Positions 28,460 through 39,159 of a stretch of 64,000 nucleotides of DNA are shown here, one piece after another (position 1 is the stretch's first letter; each line of letters starts with the position of its first letter). A program made the position numbers and the translations under genes. The DNA is taken from the NCBI RefSeq assembly GCF_008711155.1, contig NZ_VUYQ01000002.1:1-64000 (forward strand). The letters run 5' to 3'. Below the pieces are notes generated by a model that did not search any database, was not told where the DNA came from, and saw only the letters and a list, made by a program, of their open reading frames with translations. Origin of the DNA: Dechloromonas sp. CZR5. Its GTDB lineage: Bacteria > Pseudomonadota > Gammaproteobacteria > Burkholderiales > Rhodocyclaceae.

Positions 28460-30337
28460 TCAAAACCCTGGGTACTTCTGCCAGATCCGCTGGTTCAGCT
28501 CTTCGTTGTCGCTGTACTCGCCGATCGCCCAATCCTTGAAGGCGTATAGGTCTTCCGCCAATTCGGTGATGACGTCGCGCAGTTCCAGCGGCTCCAGCCA
28601 CTCGGCAGGGATCGCCCTCACGCCGTGCATCGCGCCCAGCAGGTTGCCAACGATCGCTCCGGTCGAGTCGGAATCGCCATCGTGGTTCACGGCCAGGATC
28701 ACGCCATGTTTGAAATTGCGGGCGACCAGTGCGCAATAGATCGAGATCGCCATGGCCTCCTCGGCGATCCAGCCCTGGCCCAGGCGGGCAATGGCTTCTT
28801 CATGTGGCAAACCGGAATCGGCTAACTCCTCAGCCATCTCGATCGCACGCAGCGTCTCCTCAAAGCCGGGCTCAGCTCGCAGCAGGAGTTTGGCGGCGGC
28901 CAATGCCTCGCGCAGCGACGCGCCATCAGTCAGTGCCAGGACCAGCACCGCCAGCACGCCACCGGTCAGAGCTCCGGTCGGGTGACCATGGGTCAGCGCA
29001 GCCAACTCGGTACCCAGCCGGAAGGCGTCTTGGGGAGATTCGTACTGACGCAAGCGCCAGCCGAACAGACCGGCCGGCGCAACCCGCATAACGCCGCCGC
29101 AGCCCTTGCTGTCGTTGCGGGCCGGTTCCCCGAGCGAGTTCATCGCCCGCAGGGCCGATAGGCAGGTGTTGCCCGGTGCGCGACGGCTGTGCAGTTGACG
29201 CTGCTGAAACAGCCAGCCCGGCTCATCGGTGCCGAAGTCGATGTCGCATGTCGGGCGTTCGCCTTGGGTTTGCAGCCAGCGCAAATAGGCGTGCGCCGTT
29301 ACCCCGGAATAGGTCGTGATGCCTTTGAAGCAGCCGCGCACCCAGCCTCGGATCAACCCCTCGGCGGTGAATAAGGTCATCTGCGTGTCGTCGGTGATCT
29401 TCCCCAGGCCACCATAAGCCGGTGCGTACTGGGTTATTCCCTTCGGGCCGAAGCGACGGAGAATCTCGGCCCGCTTCATGAACTCCACCGGTGCGCCCAG
29501 CGCATCTCCGACTGCACCGCCGAGTATGCAGCCCAGAAACCGCCCCTGGACTGTGCGTTTTTGCTGGCGCTTGCTGCGCCAGGCCGGAGGCGCCGGTGTC
29601 TCGAATTCTTCCGCCGCGCCCGCATCGGCAACAGGCTCCTCGTCCTCAGGGCCGGACAATGTGTAGTAGACGCCCAACTCTGCAACTACGCGGGCTGCGG
29701 GTCGGGCGACGAGGTCCAGCTGCTTGCGCCACTCGGGCACATCGGAGCCGTCCCAACTGATGCCCAGGCCTTTCTCCCAGTAGGACAGGTAGGCCTCGCC
29801 CCGGTCGGCGGCGTAGTAGTTACCGTTGCCGGCGGAGCAGTCGAGCGCGTACTCCCAGTTGTTCTCGCGCATGCAGACTCCGTGCTCAGGGTGAGGCACT
29901 TGCCCCAGCCCGATCAGGTATTCCGCGCTCTTGGCGTCCAACGGGCGAAACACAGCCACCCGCAATCGTCCGTCGTCCCGGGCGGTGATGGCAGCGATCA
30001 GAGCATCGTCACGTTGGATGGTGACCAGCTTGCCGCCGAGGTCCACGGGCCCGACCTCGAGCCACCAGTGGTCACCAGCGGCTGAAACGACATCGCGGGT
30101 ATCGTCGGGCGCCAATAGCTCGGCAAGCCGATCCATTGCGGGTTCGACTTGCTGCCATTCGGCCTCCCCATCCCGGCTACGCTGCTGCAGACCGTGCAGC
30201 ATCACGGCCAGCGGCAGGTCCCCGTTATCGAGCAGGGCCGACTTCAGATCGGCTGCTGGAACGGGGTACGCGATGTCCGGCAACCCGTACTGCGCCAGCG
30301 TCTCTGGCTTGAGGTGAAGCTCTGCGAAATCTTGCAT
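28460..30337 (-). CDS. ADP-ribosylglycohydrolase with a long N-terminal extension
   Basis: 625 aa from the ATG at 30337 (an ATG at 30373 adds 12 residues; neither start has a strong site). Residues ~270-600 are an ADP-ribosylglycohydrolase (DraG/ARH) domain: FLGCILGGAVGDALGAPVEF, the metal ligands in ITDDTQMT, and the second metal motif NHDGDSDSTGAIVGNLLGA, so both Mg sites look intact. Residues 1-250 are a domain I do not recognise, rich in Trp and acidic residues. The enzyme class removes ADP-ribose from protein, DNA or RNA. It is divergent from the WYL-led defence operon and could reverse an ADP-ribosylation used in defence or by phage (inference). Confidence 0.85.
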   Translation of the reverse strand: MQDFAELHLKPETLAQYGLPDIAYPVPAADLKSALLDNGDLPLAVMLHGLQQRSRDGEAEWQQVEPAMDRLAELLAPDDTRDVVSAAGDHWWLEVGPVDLGGKLVTIQRDDALIAAITARDDGRLRVAVFRPLDAKSAEYLIGLGQVPHPEHGVCMRENNWEYALDCSAGNGNYYAADRGEAYLSYWEKGLGISWDGSDVPEWRKQLDLVARPAARVVAELGVYYTLSGPEDEEPVADAGAAEEFETPAPPAWRSKRQQKRTVQGRFLGCILGGAVGDALGAPVEFMKRAEILRRFGPKGITQYAPAYGGLGKITDDTQMTLFTAEGLIRGWVRGCFKGITTYSGVTAHAYLRWLQTQGERPTCDIDFGTDEPGWLFQQRQLHSRRAPGNTCLSALRAMNSLGEPARNDSKGCGGVMRVAPAGLFGWRLRQYESPQDAFRLGTELAALTHGHPTGALTGGVLAVLVLALTDGASLREALAAAKLLLRAEPGFEETLRAIEMAEELADSGLPHEEAIARLGQGWIAEEAMAISIYCALVARNFKHGVILAVNHDGDSDSTGAIVGNLLGAMHGVRAIPAEWLEPLELRDVITELAEDLYAFKDWAIGEYSDNEELNQRIWQKYPGF

Positions 30338-30417
30338 GGCGCCCGTACCGATCCTTTTATCGCTGCGCCGCATGTGGTTATCACAATACGACGTACATAC
30401 AAATCATAATAGAGTCA

Positions 30418-30446
30418 TAGACAGATTCTAGGGCAGACCATATACT
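30418..30446 (+). promoter_or_regulatory. Sigma-70 promoter of the WYL-led defence operon
   Basis: TAGACA (30418-30423) and TATACT (30441-30446) each match the consensus in 5 of 6 positions and are 17 bp apart, the ideal spacing. Transcription would start near 30453, about 44 nt before the ATG at 30497. The surrounding DNA is AT-rich compared with the rest of the island. Confidence 0.65.
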
Positions 30447-30454
30447 TTCCGCAA

Positions 30455-30488
30455 TAACCCGTACAAGCATTCGCTAACCCGAACGAGC
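30455..30488 (+). promoter_or_regulatory. 20-bp-spaced direct repeat, candidate operator for the WYL regulator
   Basis: TAACCCGTACAAGC (30455-30468) and TAACCCGAACGAGC (30475-30488) are a direct repeat, 12 of 14 identical, with a 20-bp period (two helical turns). They start just after the predicted transcription start, so a bound protein would block the promoter. The regulator encoded immediately downstream is the obvious candidate. Confidence 0.55.
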
Positions 30489-30496
30489 CAGCCAGG

Positions 30497-31402
30497 ATGT
30501 CGAACGAACAGCTTGCAGATCTAACCCAGCCACAACGCGACCGGCTCGCGTTCGTGGAGTTGCGCGTGCGCTTCATCGGGGAGATACGCCGTCAGGACTT
30601 GGTCACGCGGTTTGGCATCCAGTCCGCCGCCGCATCCAGGGATCTGGCGCTGTACAAGGAGTTGGCCCCGGGCAACATCGACTACGACCCCAAGGGCAAG
30701 GCCTACGTCCTGGGGCCGGACTTCCGGCCCGTCTTCGACTTCCCCCCGGAGCGGGTGCTGTCGTGGCTGACCCAGGGCTTTGGCGATGGTGAGCCGATGC
30801 GGCTCAAGGCGTGGGTGGCCAGCGAGAGCCCGTCACGGCTCACGCATCCGGATCTGGATGTGCTGGCGAGCGTGACCCGTGCGATTCACCAGGAGTGTCC
30901 GCTCGGTATTGAGTACCACTCCATCTCCAGTGGCCGCACCGAGCGGGAGATCGTCCCGTTCGCGCTGATCGACAACGGCCTGCGCTGGCACGTCCGCGCC
31001 TTCGACCGGAAATCCCAAGAGTTCCGGGATTTCGTCATCACGCGGATCAAGCGCTCGTTCCTTATGAGGGATGCAGATGTGCAGCCCCATGAGCGCAGTG
31101 ATCAGGACATCCAATGGACCCGGATCGTGGAGCTGGAGATGGTGCCGCACCCAGACCAGCCCCGCCCTGAAATTACGGAGATGGACTACGGCATGGTTCG
31201 CGGGTCACTACGGATGAAGCTGCGTGCTGCCACCGCCGGATACATCTTGCGGCAGTGGAGTGTGGACTGCTCTCCGGACCACAGTCTGCGCGGTTATGAA
31301 TTCAGGCTCTGGCTGAAAGATCACCTGGCGCTGTACGGCGTCAAGAACGCTGTGTTGGCGCCGGGGTACCGCTCGCCCGACCAAAACAAGGGAGAGCAAT
31401 AA
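30497..31402 (+). CDS. WYL-domain transcriptional regulator, BrxR/CapW-like
   Basis: 301 aa. N-terminal winged helix (RFIGEIRRQDLVTRFGIQSA and AAASRDLALYKEL), central WYL domain (residues ~135-205: PLGIEYHSISSGRTEREIVP, LRWHVRAFD) and a C-terminal WCX-type extension. The layout and length match BrxR and CapW, which repress BREX, CBASS and other defence operons and are thought to sense a phage-linked signal through WYL. It is the first of ten co-directional genes, one base upstream of the helicase gene, behind a promoter with a direct-repeat operator. I infer autorepression of the whole cassette. The Shine-Dalgarno is weak (CCAGG). Confidence 0.87.
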   Translation: MSNEQLADLTQPQRDRLAFVELRVRFIGEIRRQDLVTRFGIQSAAASRDLALYKELAPGNIDYDPKGKAYVLGPDFRPVFDFPPERVLSWLTQGFGDGEPMRLKAWVASESPSRLTHPDLDVLASVTRAIHQECPLGIEYHSISSGRTEREIVPFALIDNGLRWHVRAFDRKSQEFRDFVITRIKRSFLMRDADVQPHERSDQDIQWTRIVELEMVPHPDQPRPEITEMDYGMVRGSLRMKLRAATAGYILRQWSVDCSPDHSLRGYEFRLWLKDHLALYGVKNAVLAPGYRSPDQNKGEQ

Positions 31403-31403
31403 C

Positions 31404-33478
31404 GTGGCCTACGACCCAAAACGCGCGCTGGAACTTCTCCGCATCGGCTCCGGACGCGCCGATGCCACTTTCCGCGACGGCCAAGAAGATGCCATTCGTC
31501 ACATCGTCGAAGGCAAAGGGCGCTTGCTGGTCGTGCAGAAAACCGGGTGGGGTAAGAGCTTTGTCTACTTCATCGCGACCAAGTTGCTGCGGGAAGCTGG
31601 AGCCGGCCCGGCGTTATTGATCTCGCCGCTGCTGGCGCTGATGCGAAACCAGATCGCAGCGGCAGAACGGATGGGGGTTCGCGCCGCCACCATCAACTCC
31701 GATAACCAGGATGAATGGAAATCGGTTGAAGCCAAGCTGCGTCGAAACGAAGTGGACATTCTGCTGATAGCGCCAGAAAAGCTGGGTAACGACTGGTTTA
31801 ACACAGAGGTTCTAGCTGGTATCGCAGGGCAGATTTCGCTGATGGTTATCGATGAGGCCCATTGCATTTCCGATTGGGGTCACGACTTCCGTCCTCACTA
31901 TCGACTGCTGGAACGTATCGCCAGAACGCTTCCAGCCAATCTGCGGCTGCTGGCCACAACGGCAACAGCAAACGATCGCGTTATGGAAGACCTTGTGGCT
32001 GTGCTCGGCCCCAACATGAAGGTGCTGCGCGGTGACCTGAATCGAAGTTCTCTGACGCTGCAAACGATGCGTTTACCCAGTCAGGCTGTCCGTCTGGCAT
32101 GGATCGCGCAGCAACTCAGTTCACTTCCAGGGCACGGCATCATTTACACACTCACTATCCGAGATGCCAATCAACTAGCGGATTGGCTCAAGGCCCAGGG
32201 CTTTGCTGTAGAGGCCTATACAGGTAAGACAGGTGATCGGCGTGAGGAGCTAGAGCAGGCTCTGCAGGAGAACAAGGTTAAGGCACTTGTAGCGACCACC
32301 GCATTGGGTATGGGCTACGACAAGCCGGATCTGGCATTCGTTATCCATTTTCAGATGCCAGGCTCAGTTGTCGCCTATTACCAGCAAGTAGGGCGCGCAG
32401 GAAGAGCGCTGGAATCTGCATATGGCGTGCTCTTGAGCGGAGATGAAGAAGAAGGAATTACCGACTGGTTTATCCGTAGCGCGTTCCCAACTCGCCAAGA
32501 GGTAGACGATGTCCTGGGGGCTCTTAATGAGGCACCGGAAGGACTTTCAATACCTGACCTCATGACCTGCGTGAACATGAGCAAAGGTCGCATCGAGAAG
32601 ACTATCACGGCACTGTCTCTCGAATCTCCAGCGCCGATCGCCAAGCAAGGTACGAAGTGGCAGCTTACTGCAGCCGAGCTAGGAGACGAATTCTGGGCGC
32701 GAGCAGACCGGCTCACCAAATTGAGGCGTGCCGAGCTCCAGCAAATGCAGGAATACGTCTCTCGGCCTTTCGGGCAGCACATGGGCTTTCTGATTGATGC
32801 GCTTGATGGCGATTCAAGCACCGTCAGCCCACCGTCGTTGCCGCCGCTGTCAGAAGACGTAGATCAGTTGCTGGTTCGGGAAGCCGAGGAATTTCTTTGT
32901 CGCACAAGTCTGCCCATCGAGCCTCGCAAAAAATGGCCCGTGGGGGGAATGCCGCAGTACGGAATTCACACCGCATCCACCATTCCCTATCAAGCGCAGC
33001 CAGGCAAAGCCCTCTGCGTCTGGGGTGATGCCGGTTGGGGCGGCTTGGTTCGACAGGGGAAGTACCACGACGGCCACTTTTCCGATGACCTCGTTGCTGC
33101 GTGCGTGAAGATGATTCAAGAGTGGAATCCGCAGCCGAGCCCAACCTGGGTGACCTGCGTTCCTTCGCTTCGGCATCCCGAATTGGTGCCGAATTTTGCG
33201 CAACGCTTGGCTGCTGCGCTGGGTCTGCCGTTTCATATGGTCATCGCAAAAACAGACGCACGGCCCGAACAGAAAACGATGGCAAACAGTACACAACAGG
33301 CGCGCAACATTGATGGCTCGCTCGCACTCAACGGCCAGCCCATACCTCCCGGACCAGTCCTCCTGGTTGATGACATGGTCGACTCACGCTGGACGCTGAC
33401 GGTGTCTGCATGGCTGCTGCGCCAAAGCGGCAGCGGCGTGGTTTGGCCTATGGCCCTTTCACAGACGGGGCACGACGA

Positions 33479-33482
<4 letters not shown>
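31404..33482 (+). CDS. RecQ-like DEAH helicase fused to a C-terminal phosphoribosyltransferase domain
   Basis: 692 aa, GTG start with GGAG 9 bp upstream. Residues ~20-350 are a RecQ-type helicase core: Walker A TGWGKS (~46-51), [15 protein letters not shown] (~149), TATAN, and motif [10 protein letters not shown] (~326). The middle (~370-450) is helical and lacks the zinc-binding cysteines and HRDC of cellular RecQ. Residues ~520-692 hold a PRTase fold with the PRPP-binding loop [13 protein letters not shown] (~651-663). The fusion suggests DNA-dependent control of a nucleotide-transfer or nucleotide-sensing activity. The DprA-like gene overlaps its stop by 4 bp. A PRTase paired with a DprA homologue recalls ShosTA. 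Base composition is more AT-rich than the flanking genes. Confidence 0.85.
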
Positions 33483-34888
<1,406 letters not shown>

Positions 34889-34891
34889 CCG

Positions 34892-34957
34892 ATGAAGACC
34901 AAACAAGAACACAAGCCGCAGTGCGACGGCATTGATATAGAAGGGCCATTCGTTTGA
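34892..34957 (+). CDS. 21-codon leader ORF overlapping the hsdM1 start
   Basis: ATG at 34892 opens a 21-residue frame (MKTKQEHKPQCDGIDIEGPF plus V) whose TGA (34955-34957) overlaps the TTG start of hsdM1 (34954-34956). It sits in the only sizeable gap in the ten-gene operon. Terminating ribosomes could restart on the weak TTG, so it may couple hsdM1 translation to the upstream genes. It may equally be a chance ORF; the ribosome binding site is poor. Confidence 0.35.
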   Translation: MKTKQEHKPQCDGIDIEGPFV

Positions 34958-36450
34958 GCGACCAACAAATCACCCTCAGCCAACTCGAAGGCCACCTCTG
35001 GGAATCCGCCAACATCCTGCGCGGCCCGGTGGATGCGGCCGACTTTAAGACCTACATCTTCCCGCTGCTGTTCTTCAAGCGCATCTGCGATGTCTGGGAC
35101 GAGGAGTACCAGGAGATCGTTGATGAGACTGGTGACGAGCAACTGGCCTGGTTTCCGGAGTCGCACCGCTTCCAGATCCCGGAAGACTGTCACTGGAACG
35201 ACGTTCGCACCAAGGCCAGCAATGTCGGGACGGCCCTTCAGCGCGCGATGCGTGAGATTGAGAAGGCCAACCCCGACACCCTGTACGGCGTGTTCGGCGA
35301 TGCCCAGTGGTCGAACAAGGATCGGCTGTCTGATGCCTTGCTCAAGGACCTGATCGAGCACTTCTCCAAGCTGCCGTTTGGCAACAAGAACGTCAATTCG
35401 GACCTGCTTGGCGACGCCTACGAATACCTGATCAAGAAGTTCGCCGACGCCACCAACAAGAAGGCCGGGGAGTTCTACACCCCACGCAGCGTCGTGCGGT
35501 TGATGATCGACATGCTCGATCCCAAAGAAGCCGAGACCATCTACGACCCGGCCTGCGGTACCGGCGGCATGTTGCTGGCCGCCGTGCAGCACGTGAAGGA
35601 ACAGCATGGCGACGTGAAGCGGCTGTGGGGCAAGCTGTACGGACAAGAGAAAAACCTCACCACCTCATCCATCGCGCGGATGAACCTGTTCCTTCACGGC
35701 ATTGAAGACTTCCAGGTGGTGCGCGGCGACACGCTGCGCAACCCGGCCTTCTTCGAGGTCGACCGACTGGCCACCTTCGACTGCGTGATCGCCAACCCCC
35801 CTTTCTCGCTGGAAAAGTGGGGCGAGGACCTGTGGCTGAACGATCCCTTCGGCCGCAACTTTGCTGGCCTGCCGCCCTCGTCCAGCGGTGACTTCGCGTG
35901 GGTGCAGCACATGGTCAAGTCGATGGCCGACGTCAGCGGCCGGATGGCCGTGGTGCTGCCCCAGGGCGCCCTGTTCCGCAAAGGTGTGGAAGGCAGCATC
36001 CGCCAGAAGCTGCTGGAGATGGATCTGGTTGAGGCCGTGATCGGGTTGGCGCCCAACCTGTTCTACGGCACCGGCCTGGCCGCGTGCATCCTGGTCTTGC
36101 GCAAGCGCAAGCCAGCCAAACACAAGAAGAAGGTGCTGATCGCCGATGCGTCACGCCTGTTCCGCCGGGGGCGCGCGCAAAACTATCTGGAACCCGAGCA
36201 CGCCGCCGAGATCCTCGGCTGGTATCGCGGCTTTGCCGATGTGCAGGACGCGGTCCGCGTGGTCAGCCTCGACGAGATCAAAGCCGAGGACTGGACGCTG
36301 AACATCTCGCGCTATGTCCTGCCGCCATTGCAAGAAGACATTCCCCCGCTGCCGGTTGCCATCACGTCATTCAAGGACGCGCTCATCCGCTGCCGTGAAG
36401 CCGAAGAGCGGCTCGCGCAGGTCATGACTGAAGGGGGATGGCTGAAATGA
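34954..36450 (+). CDS. hsdM: Type I restriction-modification DNA methyltransferase subunit M, copy 1
   Basis: 498 aa, TTG start with an AGAAGGG box ~8 bp upstream; no in-frame ATG is better placed. HsdM N-terminal helical domain (SQLEGHLWESANILRGPVDA) then the N6-adenine methylase core with SAM motif DPACGTGGML (~198) and catalytic NPPF (~281, in ANPPFSLEKWG). It methylates adenine in the target set by HsdS. Its stop overlaps the start of a second, clearly homologous hsdM. The C-terminal part differs more between the two. Confidence 0.93.
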   Translation: MSDQQITLSQLEGHLWESANILRGPVDAADFKTYIFPLLFFKRICDVWDEEYQEIVDETGDEQLAWFPESHRFQIPEDCHWNDVRTKASNVGTALQRAMREIEKANPDTLYGVFGDAQWSNKDRLSDALLKDLIEHFSKLPFGNKNVNSDLLGDAYEYLIKKFADATNKKAGEFYTPRSVVRLMIDMLDPKEAETIYDPACGTGGMLLAAVQHVKEQHGDVKRLWGKLYGQEKNLTTSSIARMNLFLHGIEDFQVVRGDTLRNPAFFEVDRLATFDCVIANPPFSLEKWGEDLWLNDPFGRNFAGLPPSSSGDFAWVQHMVKSMADVSGRMAVVLPQGALFRKGVEGSIRQKLLEMDLVEAVIGLAPNLFYGTGLAACILVLRKRKPAKHKKKVLIADASRLFRRGRAQNYLEPEHAAEILGWYRGFADVQDAVRVVSLDEIKAEDWTLNISRYVLPPLQEDIPPLPVAITSFKDALIRCREAEERLAQVMTEGGWLK

Positions 36451-37973
36451 GTCACCCAAGTAAACGCATCAGCCAACAAGAACTCGAAAGCTACCTGTGG
36501 GGTGCCGCCGTGCTGCTGCGCGGCCTCATCGACGCCGGCGACTACAAGCAGTTCATCTTCCCGCTGCTGTTCTACAAGCGCGTGTCGGATGTGTGGGAGG
36601 AGGAATACCAGGCGGCCCTGGCCAACTCGAAGGGCGACCTCTCCTACGCACAGTTCGCGGAGAACCACCGCTTCCAGATTCCCCAAGGCGCTCACTGGAA
36701 CGATGTTCGCCAGGCACCCAAGAACGTAGGCGCCGCCATCCAGAAAGCCATGCGTGCTATCGAGACCGCCAACCCGGATCTGCTTGATGGCATCTTCGGC
36801 GATGCACCCTGGACCAACCGCGAGCGCCTGCCCGATGAAACGCTGAAAAACCTGATCGAGCACTTCTCGACGCAGACACTCTCGGTGGCCAACGTCCCCG
36901 AGGACGAGTTGGGCAACGCCTACGAGTACCTGATCAAGAAGTTCGCGGACGACTCAGGCCACACGGCGGCCGAGTTCTACACCAACCGCACCGTCGTCCA
37001 CTTGATGACGCAACTTCTTGCACCTCAGGCGGGCGAGTCGATTTACGACCCCACGTGCGGTACCGGCGGCATGTTGATTTCAGCGCTGGACGAAGTGAAG
37101 CGCTCGGGCGGAGAGTACCGCACGCTCAAGCTCTACGGGCAGGAGCGCAACCTCATTACCTCATCCATCGCCCGCATGAATCTGTTCCTGCATGGCGTGG
37201 AGGACTTCGAGATCATCCGGGGTGACACCCTGGCTGAACCCAAGCACATCGAAGGCGACCGCCTGCGCCAGTTCGATGTGATCCTGGCCAACCCGCCGTA
37301 CTCCATCAAGCAGTGGAATCGCGAGGCCTGGAGTAGTGACAAGTGGGGACGCAACTCGCTGGGTACGCCACCGCAGGGCCGCGCCGACTACGCCTTCCAG
37401 CAGCACATCCTGACCAGCCTCACCACCAAGGGGCGTAGTGCCGTGCTCTGGCCCCACGGTGTGCTGTTCCGTAACGAAGAACAGGCCATGCGCGCCAAGA
37501 TGGTCGAGCAGGACTGGGTCGAGGCTGTCATCGGCTTGGGCCCCAACCTGTTCTACAACTCTCCGATGGAGTCGTGCATCGTCATCTGCAACCGCAAGAA
37601 GGTCGCCGCTCGCAAGGGCAAGGTGATCTTCATCGACGCGGTGAGTGAGGTAACCCGCGAACGGGCGCAGAGCTTTCTTAAGCCCGAGCACCAGCAGCGC
37701 ATCCTGACCGCTTATAAAACGTTTGCCGATGTTCCCGGTTTCGCCAAGGTCGCCACCCTGGCCGAAATCGGCATCAATGCGGGCAACCTCTCGATCCCGC
37801 TGTACGTGAAGCGCATTGCCGCCGCCATCGCCACCGACAGCAATGGTGACGCGGTATCGCTGCGCTCAGCCTGGGATCAATGGCAAACCGATGGCCGTGC
37901 CTTCTGGCAACAGATGGACGCGCTGGTGGAAACGCTGGATGGAGTGATTACGGAGGACATCGAGCGTGTCTGA
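36447..37973 (+). CDS. hsdM: Type I restriction-modification DNA methyltransferase subunit M, copy 2
   Basis: 508 aa, ATG at 36447 overlapping the hsdM1 stop by 4 bp; AAGGGGG lies 9 bp upstream (an ATG at 36438 is too close to it). The same domain order as copy 1: QELESYLWGAAVLLRGLIDA at the N-terminus, SAM motif DPTCGTGGML (~200), catalytic NPPY (~281, in ANPPYSIKQWN). Both copies keep all catalytic motifs, so neither is an obvious pseudogene. The two could form a mixed M1-M2-S complex, or one could serve a different specificity subunit. Overlaps hsdS by 8 bp. Confidence 0.93.
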   Translation: MSHPSKRISQQELESYLWGAAVLLRGLIDAGDYKQFIFPLLFYKRVSDVWEEEYQAALANSKGDLSYAQFAENHRFQIPQGAHWNDVRQAPKNVGAAIQKAMRAIETANPDLLDGIFGDAPWTNRERLPDETLKNLIEHFSTQTLSVANVPEDELGNAYEYLIKKFADDSGHTAAEFYTNRTVVHLMTQLLAPQAGESIYDPTCGTGGMLISALDEVKRSGGEYRTLKLYGQERNLITSSIARMNLFLHGVEDFEIIRGDTLAEPKHIEGDRLRQFDVILANPPYSIKQWNREAWSSDKWGRNSLGTPPQGRADYAFQQHILTSLTTKGRSAVLWPHGVLFRNEEQAMRAKMVEQDWVEAVIGLGPNLFYNSPMESCIVICNRKKVAARKGKVIFIDAVSEVTRERAQSFLKPEHQQRILTAYKTFADVPGFAKVATLAEIGINAGNLSIPLYVKRIAAAIATDSNGDAVSLRSAWDQWQTDGRAFWQQMDALVETLDGVITEDIERV

Positions 37974-39159
37974 CAAGAACAATAAAACCCTGAAGCCCGG
38001 CTGGCGTCGGGTGAAATTCGGCGACGTGGTGCGCCTCTCGAAAGCCCGCAGCCAAGATCCGTTGGCCGATGGCATTGAACGCTACGTCGGTCTGGAACAT
38101 CTCGAGCCAGGTGATTTGCGTATCCGCAGCTGGGGCAGCGTCGCTGACGGCGTTACCTTCACCAGCGTGTTTCAACCTGGCCAGGTGCTGTTCGGCAAGC
38201 GACGCGCTTACCAGCGCAAGGTGGCTGTGGCGGATTTCTCTGGGGTGTGTTCCGGGGACATCTACGTGCTGGAGACCAAGGATGCGCAGGTCTTGTTGCC
38301 GGAGCTGCTGCCATTCATTTGCCAGACCGATGCCTTCTTCGATCACGCTGTTGGCACATCGGCTGGCTCCTTGAGCCCCCGCACGAACTGGACGAGTTTG
38401 GCTGATTTTGAGTTTGCGTTGCCTCCGATGCAGGAGCAATGCGAGATCGTTCAAGTTCTCGCCGCTACTCGCGAATGCGCTGATGCCTATAAAGCATCAG
38501 AATCCGCGCTAAAAACGCTTCTGCTTTCTAGAACTGATGAACTGTTTTCTGGGCAGATGGAGGATGAAGCTAAGGCACAAGTCATTGGCGATATCGCTGA
38601 AGTGCAATATGGGCTGACGATCAACGCCAAACGCAGAGAAATTGAGAAGCAATCGCCCTATCTTCGAGTGGCAAACGTTCAGCGATTTCACATCGATCTG
38701 TCCGAAGTCAAAGACGTTGGCGTGGATAGCAAGGACGACGGATGCATCCTTCAAAGGAATGACATCCTCGTTGTCGAGGGACATGCGGATATCGCTGAAT
38801 TGGGTAGAGCCTCGATTTGGGAAGCGCAGCTTCCGATCTGCCTTCATCAAAATCACCTGATTCGGATTCGTTGCCGACCAGAGGTTGATCCTTATTACGT
38901 CCTTGAGTACGTGAACTCTCCAGCGGGACGGGCCTACTTTCGAGGACGGGGTAAAAGCACGAGCGGGCTCAACACGCTCAATTCGACCGTTGTTCGGGAA
39001 ATGCCAATTCCTATTCCTCCACTTGCCACTCAGAAGTCAATTGCGGATGAGCTGAAAGCGGCCAGGCGGCGGCTGACAGATATTGCCGACAGAAAGGAAC
39101 AGCACGCTGCCGTCTCGAAGCGTCTGAGTATGGAGATATTTGGAGGGAAGCAGGGATGA
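37966..39159 (+). CDS. hsdS: Type I restriction-modification specificity subunit S
   Basis: 397 aa, GTG start with GGAGG 9 bp upstream. Two target-recognition domains: TRD1 ~5-150 (GWRRVKFGDVVRLS up to TNWTSLADFEFALPPMQEQ) with a helical spacer to ~195, and TRD2 ~200-345 (GDIAEVQYGLTINAKRRE up to STVVREMPIPIPPLATQ) with a second helix. This is the normal symmetric S layout, and each TRD reads one half of a split target. The TRD2 part of the gene (from ~38,460) is visibly richer in A and T than the rest, which fits TRD exchange. Confidence 0.93.
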   Translation: MSDKNNKTLKPGWRRVKFGDVVRLSKARSQDPLADGIERYVGLEHLEPGDLRIRSWGSVADGVTFTSVFQPGQVLFGKRRAYQRKVAVADFSGVCSGDIYVLETKDAQVLLPELLPFICQTDAFFDHAVGTSAGSLSPRTNWTSLADFEFALPPMQEQCEIVQVLAATRECADAYKASESALKTLLLSRTDELFSGQMEDEAKAQVIGDIAEVQYGLTINAKRREIEKQSPYLRVANVQRFHIDLSEVKDVGVDSKDDGCILQRNDILVVEGHADIAELGRASIWEAQLPICLHQNHLIRIRCRPEVDPYYVLEYVNSPAGRAYFRGRGKSTSGLNTLNSTVVREMPIPIPPLATQKSIADELKAARRRLTDIADRKEQHAAVSKRLSMEIFGGKQG

